A stretch of DNA of 64,000 nt from contig NC_088295.1 of assembly GCF_032854445.1 (NCBI RefSeq), forward strand, positions 39,979,385 to 40,043,384, read 5' to 3'. The notes below the pieces were generated by a model, which was not told the DNA's origin, did no database searches, and saw nothing but the letters and a program-made list of their open reading frames with translations. Shown here one piece after another: positions 59,501-64,000 of this stretch. Made by a program: the position numbers and the translations under genes. This DNA is from Liolophura sinensis. Taxonomy: Eukaryota; Mollusca; Polyplacophora; Chitonida; Chitonidae. Within the stretch, counting starts at the first letter, position 1, and each line of letters starts with the position of its first letter.

Positions 59501-60594
59501 AAGATTAGCTGGCTCTAAGGCAGAATTATCCATATTATGATGTGTAATGAGAGATTTAATGTCTAGACATGCAATTCCCAGAGAAGTGGCTGGAAAATGT
59601 ACACAATTTTCATAATCCTCATGAGCTTGACTAAATCATGGAACTATACATTCAAACTGATTAACTAAAAGATTGGCCAACTCACATGTACAGTTAAATA
59701 TAGGCCAAGACATGGGACATGTGCATGATATAGAACATATGCAAGATATGCACCTATTTAGCACACAAACATGTTGATTCAGCCATTAGTGTGTTCTGGT
59801 ATCATTACATCTAGATATGCTAGAAAATAAACTGTACAAGCAGCTAATATAATGATATAATAATGCTAATCCCACAACATCTATACATGTACATATACCT
59901 GTACTGAACAGCAAGGGCTAGCTTTATAAATAATCAGTGAGAATAAAATGGACAATTCCATAAACGGTACCTTAGACACCTAGCTCTTACCACTCGATCC
60001 CGGTCTCCAACACATATGTTAGGAATGTTTCAAGACTTAGCCAACAAATTCAGATTAGAAAGCCATACACGAAAACTTCCCCTCCGAGTGACTGCCGTTA
60101 AAATGTCTGATCATTCAACAAACAGATTGGATTACTTCGTCGACAGTTTATCAGATTTACTACCAACCAGAGGCCCATTTATTTGCTCAGAGAAAAAATT
60201 GCAATGGAGGAAAAAAATCACATCTAAAAACAATTACATGGTGGCACAGCTGTGCTTCCTTTCAAATCATTTGAACCTCATCAATATGCATGTAACAGGT
60301 TTTTGTCTCCAAACGCCTAGAATCAATCAGCCGGATTTTCCAAGGGAAATATAGTCTCGGGTTTATTACAAAGAGGATATTGCGCGACAAAAATATGTTA
60401 GTCAAGTGTGAAGCAGATATAGACTCCGTCCTACACAGGCTTACGCATAAATGACACAGCTTCTGGTTTTCCTGAGACAGAATCCTATATTAACTGATGG
60501 AGGCCAGAAAAACAATCAGCGTAAATTATACACCCACACACAATAGCAGGACATGTCAAAACAAATATCAACGAAATTTTCTATTCAATCAGTT

Positions 60595-60598
<4 letters not shown>

Positions 60599-60660
<62 letters not shown>
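60599..60660. repeat. TA microsatellite
   Basis: An uninterrupted run of about 31 TA units. Confidence 0.95.
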
Positions 60661-60663
<3 letters not shown>

Positions 60664-60786
60664 CAATGAATGAGCACTTCAAATGCCACTGGGATTGAGA
60701 AAATTACCCTCCCTACTTTAAAAGGGAAGTTAACTGAATTAATCTCCACAAGTTACAATGGACTGACTAACTATATATACTACATT

Positions 60787-60975
60787 TCACTGAGCATTTG
60801 AGTTGAGCATTTTTTTAAGTGACACAATTTGTTTGATTCTCACTGATTCATCTAACTTATATAACCACTTTAACAAAGACTTTTTGTGATGTTTGATCAC
60901 AGAAGTTATCGTTTTAAGGCCTTCACACACTTCTGAAAGTGATTTTAACACACCAAGCTTCAAATAGTATTCCAT
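60787..60975 (-). repeat. Coding-like dispersed repeat, copy 2
   Basis: The minus strand has an open frame containing [19 protein letters not shown] diverged copy in the same orientation lies at about 17945-18080, where another frame gives [19 protein letters not shown]. The shared peptide suggests a decayed mobile-element gene. I cannot name the family. Confidence 0.45.
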
Positions 60976-62357
60976 GTTTTCAAGATCTGGAACATTTTAT
61001 ACAAACTGTATAGAAACAAGGCTTCAAGCTTTCTAGAACACATCCTGCTGACATGGTAATGAGATCTAAACAAATGGAAGGCAAAACAACTTGCTAAAAC
61101 AAAATGCACATCAACATGTTAAGGGTTATGGGGGAGGACAGTCATTTTGAGACAAAATGGGCTTGACAGAAATTAGTGGCGTAACTACAAAAACATAGGC
61201 TACACTGACTGGCTGTTCGGCCTCTTTCGCTGTAACTGGCATTGCCTGAGAGCACAGTGACTTTTCGCAGCCTGTTCGACTGAATAAAAGCACATTCGTG
61301 ACCATTCATAGCACTGCTTATAATTGCTGTTGTATAACGTTGTGTCAAGGACTAAATTGGATCTGAATGTACATGCATTACCTACTGTGAAACAAGGAAA
61401 TACACACTTATAAGGAACGATCAATGATTGATTGAAAATGCCTTGGTCAAAGTATGCGGACCTCAATGACATTGGCTGTTGAAAGAGTAGGTTTCTGAAG
61501 ACTTGCATGTACAGCAAATCACGGGTGATCTTGAAGCCTTTAGTAATTATCATCCTCGCTCTCAGGAAGATGGGTTAACATGAAATGTTCCTTTTCTACG
61601 TTAATATGGCTTTACAATATAGTAGATTTATATATACATAAAACTTCATCATCAGTACTGATGTTAGGTGAGGATAAATATTGGTTTCATGGAGATGATG
61701 ACTATAAATTACATGGGATCTATAACAAACTTTTTTACCAACACATCATTCTATCTAAAATGGCACTTTTGTCTTCTTTTCTCAACTCGGGGAGTTTCAA
61801 AACTGAAATATTATAAGGAATATATTGCTTCCTAACTAGATATTTCATATAACACAATCAATGCTGGATGACCACAGTGAAGAAAACAAGCATCTGATAT
61901 CAGAAGTCATGGAACTTATCTGTAAGAGCTAACTGGCCTGGAATGACATCTACGTAATGCCATTAGTCTGTATCTCTAGGAGACAGAAGAATCGATCATA
62001 GGTTAGGAAAGTCTGCCAGCGGACTTCGTTATTTGAATGCGTGAATGATTTATAAACTTCTTTTCAATTTCCTGCCCGATCTCTTCCAATCAAAAAGGTT
62101 TTATCCACCACATAAATAACACATTGCATTTTTTTCACATCATTTGAGATACTGGCGATCGACAAGAACTGAAAATTGCTGAGATGTTTTTGACAGATAT
62201 TGAAGAGCAACTGCTGCTTAGAGTGCCTGGCTACATTTATATAGATCTAGAGATCACAGTGACATACCTTATATGTATTCAACTGGTTACAGCTATAATA
62301 GCATATTCAGCCGTTACTTAAGAAGGCTAGAAGGTGGTAAATGTATGAGGCTTCCTT

Positions 62358-62575
62358 CACAATATACGGGTATCCACACAACCAGCAAAACCTTCTTGGC
62401 ACTACACCTATAATTTCTCCTTGACAATATATATCCATACAACCAGTATAAACCTTCTTGCTGGTACAAGGAGGATTCCCAAACAACATATAGGTATCCA
62501 CACAACCCGCAAATGACTTTTGGATGGTACAGGTACATGTATCAGGATTCTATGACAACATATCCATATTCAAGA
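62358..62575. repeat. Degenerate tandem repeat, 60-72 bp units
   Basis: About 3.3 units, each with ACAATATA or ACATATA, then TATCCACACAACC or TATCCATACAACC, then CTTCTTG or CTTTTGG. It explains the two overlapping minus-strand frames at 62307-62538, which are not genes. Confidence 0.7.
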
Positions 62576-64000
62576 AGAAAAAGAGGTTTTAAATCATTAT
62601 TCATACATTTGACCATATTTTTAACAGGATACTAATTAACATCAATCTCACATTCTACGTAGTTTCAATAGTGTGAAAAAAATAACTAATATATTCAGTA
62701 ATTCAGAGCCAATGGCTATACATAAAACATACATATAAAACATGAAAACTGAATACAGTTTTTGTCAGGTATTACTGTTTTAGACATTTTCAAATTGGGC
62801 TGACAGCAGAAAGGAGAGTTGACAAGAAATTTTCCTCTCTGTTTTTAAGCTCTTGAGTGATGCTTTATTGATTCCACGGAGAAATTTATGGCAGTATTTG
62901 TAAGCCTTTTGCTCTCTGCACGTTTCCAATATTCAAATGAAGTAACAGTTCTACAGTGTCACTCCATAGGTTATTGCCCCTCTTAACCACTCTTCTATAC
63001 ATCAAGATGTAAAAAAAAAATCTGTTTCTGGCTTCAAGGCACATAATTTATTGCAACTGGTTCAAAATACAATTTCTTTGAAGATCCAAAGAACTTGGAA
63101 AGGCAGGAAGTTCTTCTACACAGAACTGCAAAACAAATCTATCAAACTTTTTTTGGTTCGAAAAACCAACTAGAACCCAATGCTATATTTAAAAACATGG
63201 ACGAAGATTGACTTAATTGACTGGGTTACCTCCCCTTGTAATGCAGACGACAAGAGGTGTTCAGTGAATTTCAAATGTCAGACATGACATGTTATAATTA
63301 TGCAGTCTACCATGTAAATTCAGTTCTGATACACAGATCGTTGGGAATTACGAATGCTTTAGAGTACATGCTTTTGACAGAAAAGAAGATCACATACAGT
63401 TTACTAGACTTACAATCAGTCATATTGTTTCCACAAGCAAACGTTGCATTGTGGAAATCTTTGTGCTGCTTCACTTGCATGTTATCTCGTCTGGCGGACA
63501 GTTTATACCATGCAGTGACAGATTTCGTTTAATTGAGATTATTCAGAAAATATATACTCTCAAGGCATTTCGTTAGAAGTAAAATGAAACTCATTTTTGT
63601 ACTTAGCTGAACCAACTCAAAAACCCTGAATTTCTTCCGACAAAATGTCCCTTAAAGAAAAGACACATAAGTCTCTGCACAATTTTTGTGAAAGAAGAAC
63701 GTACAGATACACTGAAGGACTGAAAAAGTACCACTAAGCAATGAACTGTTTGAGACCACTTTGTCGCACAGTCCGTATTACAGGCTCATACTGCTCCGTA
63801 TAGTGAGCCTAAGTTTGCTCAGGCCTGGGGACTGTTCAACTCTTTAATATAGCTAATGGTGTGGCATCTTATGTGTCTCTTGAAGAACTTTGTCATCCAT
63901 TATGAAAGTCCCTGGGGACTTTAACCCTTTTTCCTCACCAGGTGAACGATACCAAAGTCAGCCTTAATGTGACTGTACCCATTTCCATAATGGTGATTAA

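Larger units (their letters stand above)
56568..64000. other. Region upstream of the first TRAF7 exon found
   Basis: This should be intron or promoter sequence of TRAF7, but no exon for its Ser-rich N-terminus was recognised. It contains a coding-like repeat (60787-60960), a TA tract and a degenerate tandem repeat. Open frames at 57890-58180, 60016-60354, 61200-61553 and 63257-63532 have no recognisable domains. Confidence 0.5.

Noticed and set aside
60016-60354. A 112-codon plus-strand open frame near a minus-strand donor
   Set aside because: It looks somewhat protein-like but has no recognisable domain and no supporting exon structure, so I left it unassigned.

Overview
The window looks like nuclear DNA from a mollusc, probably a bivalve. 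This is inferred from AT-rich sequence, long introns with GT-AG junctions, and many copies of tRNA-derived SINE families of a kind I associate with bivalve genomes. There are no operons, bacterial genes, rRNA genes or convincing stand-alone tRNA genes. Nearly all long open frames are chance or repeat-derived. The real coding sequence is in short exons.

Two genes can be supported. (1) A small plus-strand gene (coding exons 3986-4043, 7275-7349, 9524-9624) encodes a 77-residue secreted precursor. It has a signal peptide, a KR and an RR cleavage site, and a C-terminal Gly-Arg-Arg-Lys amidation and processing signal. It looks like a neuropeptide or peptide-hormone precursor of a family I do not recognise, and it is the best candidate here for something undescribed. 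(2) A minus-strand gene covers most of the rest (16604-56567). Fifteen exons with fully compatible phases encode about 507 residues of TRAF7: RING finger, TRAF-type zinc fingers, coiled coil, then WD40 blades. TRAF7 is an E3 ubiquitin ligase and MAP3K3 (MEKK3) scaffold. The first ~120 residues and the last WD40 segment (~44 residues) were not found.

Layout: 1-3985 upstream sequence with one SINE; 3986-9624 peptide gene, with a small inverted-repeat element and SINE copies in or near its introns; 9625-16603 several degraded SINEs and a possible signal-peptide ORF on the minus strand; 16604-56567 TRAF7. The TRAF7 introns hold a tandem copy of an exon 3' end (19896-20092), a Crypton-like tyrosine recombinase relic (25090-25640), a long inverted repeat (28189-28521), Helitron-like 3' ends (32284-32312, 34470-34501), a 49-bp minisatellite carrying TGACGTAA boxes (35718-36363), and recent short tandem duplications. 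From 56568 to 64000 there is only non-coding or unassigned sequence, with a 62-bp TA tract and a degenerate tandem repeat.

Two features of TRAF7 need attention. One WD40 exon (37893-38010) has an apparent one-base insertion that breaks the frame. The last exon is not visible between the gene and the left edge, so the peptide gene may lie antisense within the final TRAF7 intron.
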